From Mauremys mutica (Eukaryota; Chordata; Testudines; Geoemydidae): 64,000 nucleotides of DNA. The stretch covers positions 47,379,114 to 47,443,113 of the forward strand of contig NC_059079.1 in NCBI RefSeq assembly GCF_020497125.1. The letters run 5' to 3'. Both the position numbers and the translations under genes were made by a program. The notes under the pieces are model-generated. The model saw only the letters and a list, made by a program, of their open reading frames with translations. It was not told where the DNA came from and searched no databases. This document shows positions 23,672 to 34,559 of the stretch, piece after piece; within the stretch, counting starts at the first letter, position 1, and the number at the start of each line of letters is the position of its first letter.

Positions 23672-25094
23672 CTGTTTAAGGACATGCTAGCATCAAGCTG
23701 TATTTTAAAGAAGCCTTATTGAGGGCACAGGAACAAGCCATCCTGATATGCAGAAAGAACAGCAAATATGGCAGGCAACCAGCTTGGCTTAACAGAGAAC
23801 ACTTCCATGAGCTTAAACACAAAAAGGAAGCTTACAATAAGTGGAAACTTGGACAGATGACTAGGGAGGAGTATAAAAATATTGCTCGAGCATGCAGGGG
23901 TGTAATCAAGAAGCCCAAAGCACAATCGCAGTTGCAGCTAGTAAGGGATGTGAAGGGTAACAAGAACAGTTTCTACAGGTATCTTAGCAACAAGAAGAAG
24001 GCCAGGGAAAGTGTGGGACCCTTACTGAATGGGGGTGATAAATAAAGTGATAGATAAAGTACTCAATGCTTTTTTTGCCTCTCTCTTCATACATAAGGTC
24101 AGCTCCCAGACTGCTGCACTGGGCAGCACTGTATGGGGAGAAGGTAAGCAGCCCTCAGTGGGGAAAGAACAGATTAAGGACTATTTAGAAAAGCTGGACA
24201 TGCACAAGTCCATGGGGCCAGATCTAATGCATCCCAGGGTGCTGAGGGAGTTGGTGGATGTGACTGCAGAGCCATTGACCATTATCTTTGAAAACTCGTG
24301 GTGATTGGTGGAGGTCCCGGATGATTGGAAAAAGGCAAATATAATCCCTATCATTAATAAAGGAAAGAAGGAGAATCTTCGGAACTACAGACCGGTCAGC
24401 CTCACCTCAGTCCCTGGTGAGGCTGGGGTGATCCAAAATGGATCAGGTCCTCAAGGAATCCATTTTGAAGCACTTGGAGGAGGGGAAGGTGATCAGGAAC
24501 AGTCAACATGGATTCACCAAGGGTAGGTCATGCCTGACCAACCTGATTGCCTTCTATGATGAGATAACTGGCTCTGTGGATGAGGGGAAAGCAGTGGATG
24601 TGTTATTCATTGACTTTAGCAAAGCTTTTGATACAGTCTCCCACAGTATTCTTGCCAGAAAGGTAAATAAGTATGGATTGGATGAATGGACGATAAGGTG
24701 GATAGAAAGCTGGCTAGATTGTTGGGCTCAATGGGTAGTGATCAATGGCTTGATATCTAGTTGTCAGCCGCTATCAAGCGGAGTGCCCCAGGGATTCCAA
24801 AGAAGATGGAGCTCAGCTGTTCTCCGTGGTCGCAGATGACAGAACAAGGAGCAATGGTCTCAAGTTGCAGCGGGGGAGATCTAAATTGGATATTAGGAAA
24901 CACTATTTCACTAGGAGGGTGGTGAAGCACTGGAATGGGTACCCCTAGGTGGAATCTGCATCCTTAGAGGTTTTTATTGCCTGGCTTGACAAAGTCCTGG
25001 CTGGAATGATTTAGTTGAGGTTGGTCCTGCTTTGAGAGGGGGTTGGACTAGATGACCTCCTGAGGTCTCTTTCGACCCTAATCTTCTATGATTA
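23672..25094 (+). mobile_element. CR1 LINE, 5'-truncated and internally deleted
   Basis: The plus strand runs from the end of the endonuclease region (F-K-D-M-L-A at about 23677) through the RT N-terminus to a 3' tail GGTTGGACTAGATGACCTCC followed by TCTTCTATGATTA. Relative to the usual CR1 layout the 5' UTR, ORF1 and nearly all of the endonuclease are absent. A deletion near 24800 removes the part between S-S-G-V-P-Q-G and the C-terminus, including the catalytic F/YADD box. Same orientation and family as the copy at 28968-30543 (minus). Confidence 0.85.
23700..24839 (+). pseudogene. CR1 ORF2 reverse transcriptase remnant
   Basis: Broken into four overlapping frames (23719-24045, 24029-24304, 24305-24526, 24438-24839). 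Recognisable in order: [69 protein letters not shown] and D-V-L-F-I-D-F-S-K-A-F-D-T-V-S-H. The last holds the first catalytic Asp of RT. At least two frameshifts, a stop at 24302 and the loss of the A-D-D box make it non-functional. Confidence 0.85.
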
Positions 25095-25198
25095 GCTCTG
25101 GAGTAAGCTTTCACTGTGATGAGAAGATAATTTGATTTTTAACCTGTTACCAATAATGGAAACACTAACGGCCATGTTTCCAACAGGTATTTAGGCAC

Positions 25199-25290
25199 CT
25201 ACTGGGATTTTCAAAAGCATCTCGGCACCCAACTTCCATTGAAATCAATGGGTGTTAGGATCCTAGATGCTTTTGAAAATCCCACTAGGA
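25199..25290. repeat. Short palindromic repeat (TTTTCAAAAGCATCT type)
   Basis: CTACTGGGATTTTCAAAAGCA on the left pairs with GCTTTTGAAAATCCCACTAGG on the right, around CCATTGAAATCAATGGG, itself palindromic. A hairpin-type MITE-like repeat. Confidence 0.7.
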
Positions 25291-26437
25291 TATAAACCAA
25301 AGCGTTTAAAAAATACTTTAAAAAAAATCTGGTCCTGGATATTTCACTCCCTATTTTTTTATTGTGCTGAAAAAATATTCCTAATAAAGGCTATGAATTG
25401 AATGATACAGACGTTTATACCTGAGAGCTAAATTCTGCTCTCACTTCCACTGCTGTAATTCTAGAGTACCTTCATTGAAGAGAAAAGAATTACTCTGAAT
25501 TTACACATCTAAATGATATGTGAGCCTTGCACAGTTCTCTTGCTTTTGTCCTATTCTTAATTTTTATTTGCTATTATTATGATTCATGCAGTGGGCAGGG
25601 GGAGGAGAAGGCATATGGTGAGTGTCTTTTTCCCTACCGTGAAGAGATAATGACAAGTAAAGGCCCAGATTCTGCACTGGAAACTGCTACTTGGGCCCTC
25701 GCATTTATACATAAAATTTTACTCCACAGAAACAGAGGGTGTTTGCTAACAGATTTCAATGCAAGATTAGGGCCCAAGGACTTAATCCTTCTCAAGAATT
25801 TCTTATGTAAATACTCCCCATTGACTTCAGTAAGAGTATTCAGATGAGTAAGGATTAATCACATGAAAAGATTGCAATTTTGATCCCTGAGGGACTAGAC
25901 CTCCTATAGAGGTCAACACCATATAACCACAAGTGACAAGAGACAGTGGATAAGGTAAGGAAAAGGATTGTAACAATTTAAAGTATATTTTTAAAGTACA
26001 CATTCTTCATTACTTTTATGTAACTCAATTGATTTTGTTGTTTGGATATTTGGCCTTGGATTTTTTTCATATATATGAAGGTAGAACAGATAATAGCAAT
26101 TATGAGGAATTGTTTTCCGTAGCTTATTGTCTGACAAAAAGGAATGAAGAGTTATGTACATGATGCTGCATGATGTTAAAAGCCATCACCTTCCTGTGAA
26201 AATAAAGGATTTTTGAAGTTTTTCCCACTTGTGCTCTTAGAGAAAGACACCCGACACCATTATTTTACAGGGCACAGATAGTTGGTTTATCGTGAGGGAA
26301 ACAAAAACACAAACAAATTAACTCTTAATCACGTTAGAACTTTTCAATATAACTCTCAAAAGATCCTCATTTTAGTGGATGCTATCATTATCCTTTTCAT
26401 TTACCTAATGTTTACCTTACTACATGCAATTTCAGTT
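25291..26437. other. Non-coding DNA, nothing recognised
   Basis: Around 25740-25855 faint words of a short palindromic repeat (ACTCCCCATTGACTTCAGTAAGAGTA) are visible. No gene supported. Confidence 0.45.
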
Positions 26438-26445
26438 CCATAGAC

Positions 26446-27087
26446 CAGTGGTTCTCAAACTTTTTTTTTTCATGGACTACTTGAAAATTGCTGAGGGTCT
26501 CAGCGGACCACTTAATGATCTTTCCAAATGTTGTTTGTACCGTTAGCTAACTATTGTAAAGTGCTTTGGATAAAAGTGCTATATAAAAAAAACCTTAATA
26601 ATAATTAATGTTTTTTTTGTTCTACAAGTAAAAGCACACAACTCATCTTTTTTTAATATCAGTAGTCTTACCTTTCTAATGCGATGGATGTGCCCTCTCT
26701 TCCCCGCTGCAGCAGCCAGCGAACTAGGGCTTGGAAGGAGGCGGGGTCTCCCCCACCTCAGCAGCCTGAACTGGGGCTGGAAAAGAGGGCCATCTATCCC
26801 CAGCAGCCACAGTCCTGGAGCTGGGGAAAGTCACCACTTTCTCTGGCCACTGCAGCCCTACACATCCCAAATTCCCCCACCGCCTCTTCTCACCCCAGTG
26901 CCCCCTCCCACCTACTCTCTATTACTTCTCCAGGGTCCAGGCATCTAATTAGTGGAGCCATGCCTGCATGACTCACTAATTTGGTAGGTGGCTCTTCATT
27001 CTCCTGTGTGTGGCCACTATCCGCAGACCACCTGAATGGAGCTCGCAGACCACTGGTGGTCCACGGACCACGGTTTGGGAACTTCTG
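26446..27087. mobile_element. Non-autonomous hAT transposon (642 bp)
   Basis: Begins CAGTGGTTCTCAAACTTTT and ends GGTTTGGGAACTTCTG, the terminal repeats of Charlie-like hAT elements. It is flanked by an exact 8-bp duplication CCATAGAC (26438-26445 and 27088-27095). Inside, a MIR-like phrase TTGTAAAGTGCTTTGGATAAAAG sits near 26555 and a GC-rich part at 26680-26940 yields chance frames. No transposase. The inner GGTCCACGGACCACGG and GGACTACTTG phrases continue the inverted ends. Confidence 0.85.
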
Positions 27088-27095
27088 CCATAGAC

Positions 27096-27759
27096 CATTC
27101 TGGGTGATTCTACTAGAATCTTAGACTTTTTATCTCAGGCCTACATCTCTCAAGACTTTAAAATGCCAAAGAGGCTAGTGTGAAGAACAAACTTGAGAAG
27201 GAAGAGAGCAGTAAGCTGCTTTCAAGCCTTTCATATTAGTAGCTAAGGATCATGAAATAGCTGTGTTGAGAGTAAACATGACTTTTTATTAAATGAAAAA
27301 ATAAAATCAAACTTCCTTAAGGCACTCTAGGAACCCCTGTAACCTTTCAGATCCTATATTTGTTGCTACCTTTTTTTGTTATTACATGTCACAAATAAAT
27401 GTATAAATAAAAAAACCTCAGACTCCATTGACTCCACAAAAGGAATGCCACATATATGTTTATTATATGTCTGAACAAAGCCTGGCACAATGAGCCCAAC
27501 CTTGCTGGTGTCTAGGTGCTTCGACAATATAAACATTCAACAACAACAACAAATAAGACTCCAAAAATAGCAACTGTTAAGAGAGGAATTTTAATGAAGC
27601 TAAAGTATCAATCGTAACTTCTAAGTTTGTATTTTTATTAATTTTTGCCTTTGAATGCAAACCTCTACAAAAATAAAAATTTTAAACTTAATTTACTAAG
27701 ACAATATACAGCATAACATTAACATACATACACAAAAATAATTTTAACTCACTTTAATA
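27096..27759. other. Non-coding DNA, possibly beyond the 3' end of the L1
   Basis: Very AT-rich with several A- and T-runs. The 3' UTR of the L1 to the right may extend into it, but nothing can be recognised. Confidence 0.45.
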
Positions 27760-28082
27760 TTAAACTATAAAATCAAATAAAAAAAACTTTTAATAGGGGG
27801 ACAACATAGGCAATACAGGAAGGGGAAGCATGAAAATAGGGAGAAGGAATCAGAGGGAGTTTCAAAGGAGAAGAAGAAGGAGGAAGTCTGTCTGGAAAAG
27901 CCATTGGGTTTCCTTAGTGAAATGTTTCTAAAAGTGGAGCCCAGATTGCTTCCAAATCCTGTAGTTGATCCCTGCAGGGGGAGATAATCCATTCTTGGAC
28001 TAGGTGGTCAGAATACTATTATTCTGTGCATTGATTTAATTTTCCACCTCTGTATAATCATTTGCATTGTGATCATGGCTGC
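27760..28082 (-). pseudogene. L1 ORF2 C-terminal remnant
   Basis: On minus from 28080: M-I-T-M-Q-M-I-I-Q-R-W-K, corresponding to the A-x-x-x-I-x-x-x-W-K block near the L1 ORF2 C-terminus, then frameshifted text with I-N-Y-R-I-W-K-Q-S-G-L. It is separated from the rest of ORF2 by the CR1 and hAT insertions. About 70 bp of L1-like sequence remain between those two at 28898-28967. Confidence 0.5.
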
Positions 28083-28096
28083 TATCTGGAACCATG

Positions 28097-28138
28097 TATC
28101 AGAGGGGTAGCCGTGTTAGTCTGGATCTTTGCTGCTTT
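28097..28138 (-). mobile_element. 42-bp Penelope-like tail insertion
   Basis: TATCAGAGGGGTAGCCGTGT followed by TAGTCTGGATCTTTGC is the terminal piece of the PLE tail, complement of GCTACCCCTCTGATA. It is flanked by an exact 14-bp duplication TATCTGGAACCATG (28083-28096, 28139-28152). It contains no hammerhead part. It sits at the junction of the L1 and the hAT to its right. Confidence 0.75.
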
Positions 28139-28152
28139 TATCTGGAACCATG

Positions 28153-28897
28153 AACTTTTTGGCCCGAGGGCCACATCTGGGAACAGAAATTGTATGGCGG
28201 GCCATGAATGCTCACAAAATTGAGGTTGGGGGGCCGGAGGGGTTGAGGGCTCTGGTTGGGGCTCTGGGGTGGGGCCAAAAATAAGGAGTTCAGAATGTGG
28301 GAGGGGGCGCTGGGGTGGGGGAGTGGGATGTGTGGAGGGGTGAGGGCTCCAGCTGGGAGTGTAGGCTCTGAGGTGAGGCCGGGGATGAGGTGGTTGGGGT
28401 GTAGGAGGGTGCTCTGGCCTGGGATCAAGGGGTTTTGAGGGCAGGAGGGGAATCAGAGCTGGGGGAGGGGGTTGGCACACGGGGAGAGGCTCAGGGATGC
28501 AGGCTCCGGGTGGCGCTTACCTCAAGCAGCTCCTGGAAGCAGCGGCCATGTCCCTACTCCAGCTCCTATGCAGAGCCTCAGCCAGGCGGTTCTGCAAGCT
28601 ACCCTGTCCGCAGGCACCACCCCTGCAGCTCCCATTGGTCGCAGTTGCCAGCCAATCGGAGGTGCGGGGGCGGCGTGCAGAGCAGAGCCCCGTGGCTGCT
28701 CCTACATGTAGGAGCTGGAGCGGGGCCATGCCGCTACTTCCGGGAGCCACGTGGAGCGGCCCATGACACTGCTCCCTGGCTGGAGCACCAGAGTGCCAGA
28801 GCAGGGCAAGCCCCAGACCACGCTCCCCAGCGGGAGCTCGAGGGCTGGATTAAGACGGATGACTGGCCAGATCCGGCCCGCAGTTTGCCAACCCCAG
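28153..28897. mobile_element. Non-autonomous GC-rich hAT element
   Basis: Left part CTTTTTGGCCCGAGGGCCACATCTGGG and right part GATCCGGCCCGCAGTTTGCCAACCCC are inverted relatives of the CAGGGGTGGGCAAACT-type termini of hAT elements. The body is G-rich (TGGGG, GGAGGGG words) to 28480, then GC-rich. The left end is eroded next to the PLE insert. No 8-bp duplication could be fixed. Frames of up to 173 codons inside are composition artefacts. Confidence 0.6.
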
Positions 28898-29011
28898 TCC
28901 TAATATGTAGTTCTCACCACTGTCTGAGTGCTAAATCGCCAAATAATTTTAATTAGAGTGACAACTTAGAATCATAGAATATCAGGGTTGGAAGGGACCT
29001 CAGCAGGTCAT

Positions 29012-30543
29012 CTAGTCCAACCCCCTGCTCAAAGCAGGACCAATCACCAACTGAATCATCCCAACCAGGGCTTTGTCAAGCCTGACCTTAAAAACCTCTA
29101 AGGAAGGAGATTCCACCACCTCCCTACGTAACCCATTCCAGTGCTTCACCACCCTCCTAGTGAAAAAGTTTTTCCTAATATCCAACTTAAACATCCCCCA
29201 CTGCATCTTGAGACCATTGCTCCTTCTTTTGTCATCTGGTACCACTGAGAACAGTCTAGATGCCTCCTCTTTGGAAACCGCTTTCAAGTAGTTGAAAGCA
29301 GCTATAAAATCCCCCCTTATTCTTCTCTTCTGCAGACTAAACAATCCCAGTTCCCTGAGCCTCTCCTCATAAGTCATGTGCTCCAGCCTGCTATGCATTT
29401 TTGTTGTCCTCCGCTGGACTCTTTCCAATTTTTCCACATCCTTCTTCTAGTGTGGGGCCCAAAACTGGACACAGTACTCCAGATGAGGACTCACCAATGC
29501 CGAATAGAGGGGAATGATCACGTCCCTCGATCTGCTGGCAATGCCCCTACTTATACAGCCTAAAATGCTGTTAGCATTCTTGGCAACAAGGGTACGCTGT
29601 CGACTCACATCCAGCTTCTCGTCCACTGTAACCCCTAGGTCCTTTTCTGCTGAACTGCCGCTTAGCTAGTTGGTCCCCTTGCCTGTAGCAGTGCATGGGA
29701 TTCTTTCGTCCTAAATGCAGGACTTTGCACTTGTCCTTGTTGAAACTCATCAGATTTATTTTGGCCCAATCCTCTAATTTCTCTAGGTCTGCATTCTGTC
29801 CCTACTCTCCAGCATATCTACCACTGCAGCCCACGAAAACTTATGCTCAAATAAATTTGTTAGTCTCTAAAGTGCCACAAGTACTCCTGTTCTTTTTACA
29901 GATACAGACTAACACAGCTGCTACTCTGAAACCTCTCAGTTTAGTGTCATCTGCAAACTTGCTGAGGGTGCAGTCCACGCCATCCTCCAGATCATTAATC
30001 ATGATGTTGAACAAAACCAGCCCCAGGACCGACCCTTGGGGCACTCTGCTTGATACTGGCTGCCAACTAGACATGCAGCCAGCCATTGATCACTACCCAT
30101 TGAGCCCGATGATCTAGCCAGCTTTGAATCCACCTTATAGTCCATTCATCCAGACCATTCTTCTTTAACTTGCCAGCAAGAATACTGTGGGAGATAGTAT
30201 CAAAAGCTATGCTAAAGTCAACGAATAACAGGTCCACTGCTTTCCCCTCATCCACAGAGCCAGTTATCTCATCATAGAAGGCAATTAGGTTAGTCAGGCA
30301 TGACTTGCCCTTGGTGAATCCATGCTGACTGTTCCTGATCACTTTCCTCTCCTCTAAGTGGTTCAGAATTGATTCCTTGAGGACCTGCTCTATGATTTTT
30401 CCAGGGACCGAGGTGAGGCTGACTGGCCTGTAGTTTCCCGGATCCTCCTTCTTCCCTTTTTTAAAGATAGGCACTACATTAGCCCAGTCATCCAGGACCT
30501 CCCCCGATCGCAATGAGTTTTCAAAGAACTTCTCTCCTCAGAT
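29012..30543 (-). pseudogene. CR1 ORF2, RT to C-terminus, frameshifted
   Basis: The frame at 30067-30513 carries G-E-V-L-D-D-W-A-N-V-V-P-I-F-K-K-G, N-Y-R-P-V-S-L-T, S-Q-H-G-F-T-K-G-K-S-C-L and L-L-F-V-D-F-S-I-A-F-D-T. The family has S-K-A-F, so Lys became Ile. The frame at 29847-30086 has [11 protein letters not shown] and K-F-A-D-D-T-K-L, so the catalytic F-A-D-D box (29946-29957) is intact. After the PLE insertion the C-terminal frame 29012-29437 follows ([36 protein letters not shown]). At least two frameshifts plus the insertion abolish function. Confidence 0.85.
29831..29934 (+). mobile_element. Penelope-like tail inserted in CR1 ORF2
   Basis: CCCACGAAAACTTATGCTC, AAATTTGTTAGTCTCTAAAG, TGCCACAAGTACTCCTGTTC and ACAGACTAACACAGCTGCTAC are successive blocks of the PLE tail in plus orientation. 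It starts inside the hammerhead stem II, so the ribozyme core is cut. It separates the T-K-L after F-A-D-D from the rest of CR1 ORF2, so it is younger than that CR1. Confidence 0.75.
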
Positions 30544-32245
30544 GTTTAACCAGAGGACATTGCCACAACCTGTGCATAAGCATGCCATTATCTTTTTTAC
30601 CACATGCCAACATGTATCTGAAGGAAGAGCTTCAATCTTGTGTAGTTTTTATGGTGTCCAATACATTATTATTTTTTGTTGTTGAATAAATATAAATAGA
30701 TATTTTGCATTGCATAATACAGTTGACCACCACAGAGCTTTTAAAGGCTACCCCAGCTCTTGATTTGAGGTTCTAGTAACATCACCAAGATTCAAAAAGT
30801 CATTTTTCATTAAAAGGCATACTTGGATGACAACATGGAACTGGGGAGTTTTTGGAACATCTACTATCTTCTATACTGGAGAAAAGTCTCAGGCAATCCC
30901 TGGCATCTGGGCCAAAGCTTAATAAGTGTTTCATTTCTACATATTGCTGTGGCTGGAAGGTTATACTGATGCTGTAGGATCTGGAGTGGAACTATGACCC
31001 TCTCAACCAACCAGTTCAAATAGGCATATAATGTCCTCTTTCTCTAAACTCTTTATGTGATTGGTAGCAACTCTTTAAGTCAGAATTACCCCAGATGGTG
31101 GCTTGTACCATATCAGGAAGAGATGGAATCTATTGCCAAAAATGCTGCATACTTTCCTTGTGGCCACTACCAAGGGTACTCTGTTTTTATCTATAGGGTA
31201 GGATGAGGATCACAAGAGCATGAAAAGGGGACTAAGTGTCATTAATTCTCTTTACATCTCCACCCATCAGGGGGTTATTATTGTTGAAACCTGTGAGAAA
31301 CCATGGACATAACAAAGGCAACATAATAGCTCTGAAGGCCTGGGAGTCTGAAACCCACCCCATCAATGGGAAGCTGAAACTTCCTCTAAGATAGATGGGG
31401 TATTGTCCTGGACCACATTTAAAAATACTGATGATCTTATTAAGACTATTAAAATAGGATGATGGGATGAATGAACTGAAAATGAACAAAAATCTAGGTA
31501 AGGCATTCATCTTAACTGTGTTAATTTTCCCACAAAGGCTCAGAGAAAGCACTTGCCTCTAATTGATATCTTCTATGAGCAGTAAAGGGCAGGTTCTAAA
31601 TTAATTTCTGCAAGTGTTTCAAGATTCCTTGGCATTTTGAGCCCCAAATATTAAATTGCCTCTATGAAATTTCCACTGGGGAGGGTAAATAACATGTATT
31701 CCCATTTCACGTGATCAAAGGCCTTTTCCACATCTAAGAAAGCAAGAAAGACTTGGGAGTCACCATGACACAATGCTATTATATCTATTAACTGACTTAA
31801 ATTATTCAAGACATAGCAGCCTTTAATGCACCTCACCTGCTTTGGATGTGTGATATTGGGCACAACTTACTCCAGGGTAGCTGCCAAAATTCTGGCCAGT
31901 ATTTTCACATCACTAACAATGAAGAAGATTGGTCTATATTTCAAGCCTGAAATGAGTACCCTGTATGTCTTGGGAATAAATGAAATCCAGGCATCCTTCA
32001 AGGTGGGGGGTGGGTGGAAGAGTATCCTCCTCCAGGGCCTTATTGAACAGGGCTAGCATTTTGCCTGCAAGGGGTTCACCAAATATTTATAAAAACCAAT
32101 GGGGAAGCCATCTGGGTCAGAAGCCTTACCCAATTTCATGGATTTCAGGCATCAATAACCTCTGATGGGAATGGGGCATCTAAGCTCTCCTGCTGGGCCA
32201 CAGAGAGTTGGGGCATTTGTGTTTTAGCAAAGAAAGGTTCCCAGG

Positions 32246-32889
32246 CAGTGGCATAGCCAGGTTCCAAGAGCAGGGGGAGCAAATATAAAAAAAAGCCCCC
32301 CCTTGGCTCCTCCTCCGGCCGCTCCGCTCCTCCTCTCCTTGGCTGGCTCCTCTGGCCACGCTGCCCCCCTCCAATGGATCCTCTGGCCATGCTGCAGGCT
32401 GCCATGCTGCAACCCCCCTCGCTCCTCCGGCTGCGCCATCCCCCTCATGGCTCCTCCGGCCGCGCTGCCCCCCCCAATGGCTCCTCCGGCCATACTGCGG
32501 GCTGCCATGCTGCGCCCCCCCTCGCTCCTCCGGCTGTGCCACCCCCCCATGACTCCTCCGGGCTGCCATGCTGTGCCCCCCCTCGCTCCTCCGGCTGTGC
32601 CACCCCCGCTTGCCTGCAGGAGCCCAGTGCCAGTGTAACGACACAAACAACTCGTGCTCCCAATTCCCTACTTTAGGTGTACTGAGCATGCTCACCCGAA
32701 CTGAGCATGCCCAGTAACCTTCACTTTTGCCATTGCCCTCTCTCTGCCAGCCTGGCAGGCCAAGCTTCAGAGCAGAGCGTGGGCCCCGCCCGCTGGTGCC
32801 ATGGTAATCCCTAACTAAGGCGCTGCTTTTGGGGAAATGTTCTGAGGGGAAGCGGCTGCTTTCCCTGCACCCCACTAGCTACACTACTG
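32246..32889. mobile_element. Non-autonomous hAT element with minisatellite core
   Basis: Starts CAGTGGCATAGCCAGG, ends CTAGCTACACTACTG (inverted match), and is flanked by an exact 8-bp duplication TTCCCAGG (32238-32245, 32890-32897). It splits the L1 ORF2. Inside, 32310-32620 is a degenerate minisatellite of CTCCTCCGG...CTGCC units with CCCCCC runs. This produces open frames on both strands, up to 231 codons on minus, that are not genes. Confidence 0.85.
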
Positions 32890-33102
32890 TTCCCAGGGCC
32901 TTGTGTGAAGGGCAGAATTGGAATTGTATGGACTTTAATTTTTACAAAAAGAATTGCTTATTTGTATCTCAGGACATGGTGCATAATGTATTACGTTTAT
33001 CTCTGTAGTAGATCCCCTGACCATTCTTTGCTTAAGACAGTCTGCCTGCCTCTTCTCCTGACTCTCAGAAGTCTTGTCTTAACTGAAAAAAATGCAGACT
33101 GA

Positions 33103-33372
33103 GGCTAGGTCTTCACTAGCACTTTTGTCAGTAAAAGTTTTGTCAGTCTGGGGTGTGAATAAACATCCCCCTGACCCATATAAATTTCACCGACAGAAGT
33201 GCCGGTGTGGACAGTGCCATGTCTCCTGCTGACCTAGCTAGTGCCGCTCATTGGGGGTGGTTTAATCAGGCTCTCTCCTGTTGGCATAGAGTGACTACAC
33301 AAGAGACCTTACAGCAGCGCAGCTGCAGCAGTTCAGCTGTGCTGCTCTAAGGGCTCTAGTATAGACATAGCC
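33103..33372. mobile_element. Harbinger-type MITE (270 bp)
   Basis: Left end GGCTAGGTCTTCACTAG and right end CTAGTATAGACATAGCC are inverted copies. The flanks are TGA and TAA, a slightly decayed 3-bp T-W-A type duplication. Inner text TTTTGTCAGTAAAAGTTTTG links it to the fragment at 2000-2112. Inserted in the L1 linker/RT region. Confidence 0.7.
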
Positions 33373-33889
33373 TAATCCAGGGCTGCGTGCAACCTATTGA
33401 ACTCAGATCTGTTTCTGCTTAGTGTGGTGTTTAGATGTGCTTGTAATGATTAGAACTGGGAGCACTGGCTGCTGGGAATCTGAAAGGACAGGAAACAGGA
33501 GGGATGGGGGAGGAGTTAAGGAGGCTGAGTGAGAGTTACAGAGTGTGCAGCAGTAGCTTGGTAAAGAGGTTTCCATTGTAAAAATAAAGTCCTGTTGAAG
33601 CTTGTTAGTATCTTGCCTGCTTGATACAACACTTAGGCTGCAAAGGACTTTGGAGGAAAGATTTATAGTGCATTCCTGGTCCTTCTCCTTAACTTTCCCT
33701 TCAAAAAGCGTTATGTTTCCCCTTTGCTCCCTCTCTCTCGCTCTCTTTTTTTTAAGCCACAACAAAGCTAATAATTTTGCCTCAAAAGTTTCCCCAAAAA
33801 AGATTGCTAGAGGAAGTTGAAGGTTTCTAGCTATCCAGGAACAGGTCAATTTCCTTCTTTATAAGCATTTCAAAATGGAGGTCTAAAAG

Positions 33890-34555
33890 CAATGTGGTAT
33901 TAACCATAGATCTATTTTGTTTCTTGACCAATGTATCAGGAGCAAATTATAAGGAAAAGGGTGTACAGTCAGAAATCGCCATTGTGCAAACTGAGGAGTT
34001 GAATACAGATTGGACTAGTTCCCGTGAGATTATAAAAAAGTCAATCCATGAAAATGTATTCTGGACAGAGGAGAAAATGCATAATCTCCTTCTGTTGGAT
34101 GCATGAGCCTCCACACATCACATAGCCCCAGATCATTTATCCTGGGTTTCGAGCTTGGTTAGCTTACAGTTAGCAGGGGGCAGATTCTATTAGTGGGTGT
34201 AGAATCTCATTAGAGAGCTGCCTGCTGTCATGATGGGAACATGTGTATCTCTGTACGGCTCGGCAAAGAATCTATGAAGTCTCAGGCGTATTCATATTGA
34301 GTTCATAGAGATTAGTCAGGATTACTTCAGACCCATTTAAAGTGGCTGGGTATGAGAAACCTACTCTGAGTATTGAAGGTAATTCAATAACATTCGCTGC
34401 CTGTTTTCTGTGGAACAGCTCTGAGAGTCTTCTACAGTTAAATGAGTCTCATGTAAAAACGCTATGTCAACCTTGGCCTTTTTCAACAAGGCATAAATGT
34501 TCTGACATTTAATGGGGGGTGTTAAATCACCTAAGGTTGCAAAAAATTAGATTAT
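33890..34555 (-). pseudogene. L1 ORF2 endonuclease domain remnant
   Basis: Starting near 34550 on minus: P-P-I-K-C-Q-N-I-Y-A-L-L-K-K-A-K-V-D-I-A-F-L-H-E-T-H-L (the N-terminal APE-type endonuclease block, with the catalytic Glu in E-T-H-L). Further on come Q-N-T-F-S-W-I-D-F-F-I-I-S (34045) and A-I-S-D-C-T-P (33980), where L1 has S-D-H-A-P. The catalytic His of S-D-H is replaced. The middle is frameshifted and has several stops. Confidence 0.7.
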
Positions 34556-34559
34556 GGTT

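Larger units (their letters stand above)
28968..30543 (-). mobile_element. CR1 LINE inserted into the L1
   Basis: On minus it starts near 30543 in the RT domain and ends at 28968 with CCAACCCTGATATTCTATGATTCTA, the CR1 tail. Both sides are L1 sequence, so it landed within the L1. 5'-truncated: endonuclease and ORF1 absent. Less decayed than the L1 and longer in RT than the copy at 23672. A PLE tail interrupts it at 29831-29934. Confidence 0.85.
30545..33850 (-). pseudogene. L1 ORF2 linker, reverse transcriptase and Cys-rich region remnant
   Basis: In minus order: F-E-A-K-L-L-A-L-L-W-L-K-K-K-R-A-R-E-R-E (33780-33720) with the charged linker. Then M-K-L-G-K-A-S-D-P-D-G-F (about 32130, equivalent of GxSGPDG), K-I-L-A-x-I-L, P-K-Q-V-R-C-I-K-G-C (31840) and F-L-A-F-L-D-V-E-K-A-F-D-H-V-K-W (31750), which has the first RT Asp. 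Next are L-C-G-K-I-N-T-V-K-M-N-A-L-P-R-F-L-F (31520) and Q-Y-N-L-P (30980). Near 30590 comes L-H-K-I-E-A-L-P-S-D-T-C-W followed by C-G-K-K and M-H-R-L-W-Q-C-P, the L1 C-terminal zinc-knuckle-like motif. The FADD box is not recognisable. Interrupted by inserts at 33103-33372 and 32246-32889. Confidence 0.75.

Noticed and set aside
28435..28956. 173-codon plus frame and several overlapping frames
   Set aside because: GC-rich interior of a non-autonomous hAT element. Frames are open on both strands, with no domain.
32180..32875. 231-codon open frame on minus, the longest uninterrupted frame after the transposase
   Set aside because: It lies in the minisatellite of a hAT element bounded by 8-bp duplications. 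Frames are open on both strands, and the text is low-complexity Gly/Arg/Ser/His.
33894..34106. 70-codon plus frame
   Set aside because: It is the antisense shadow of the L1 endonuclease remnant on minus.
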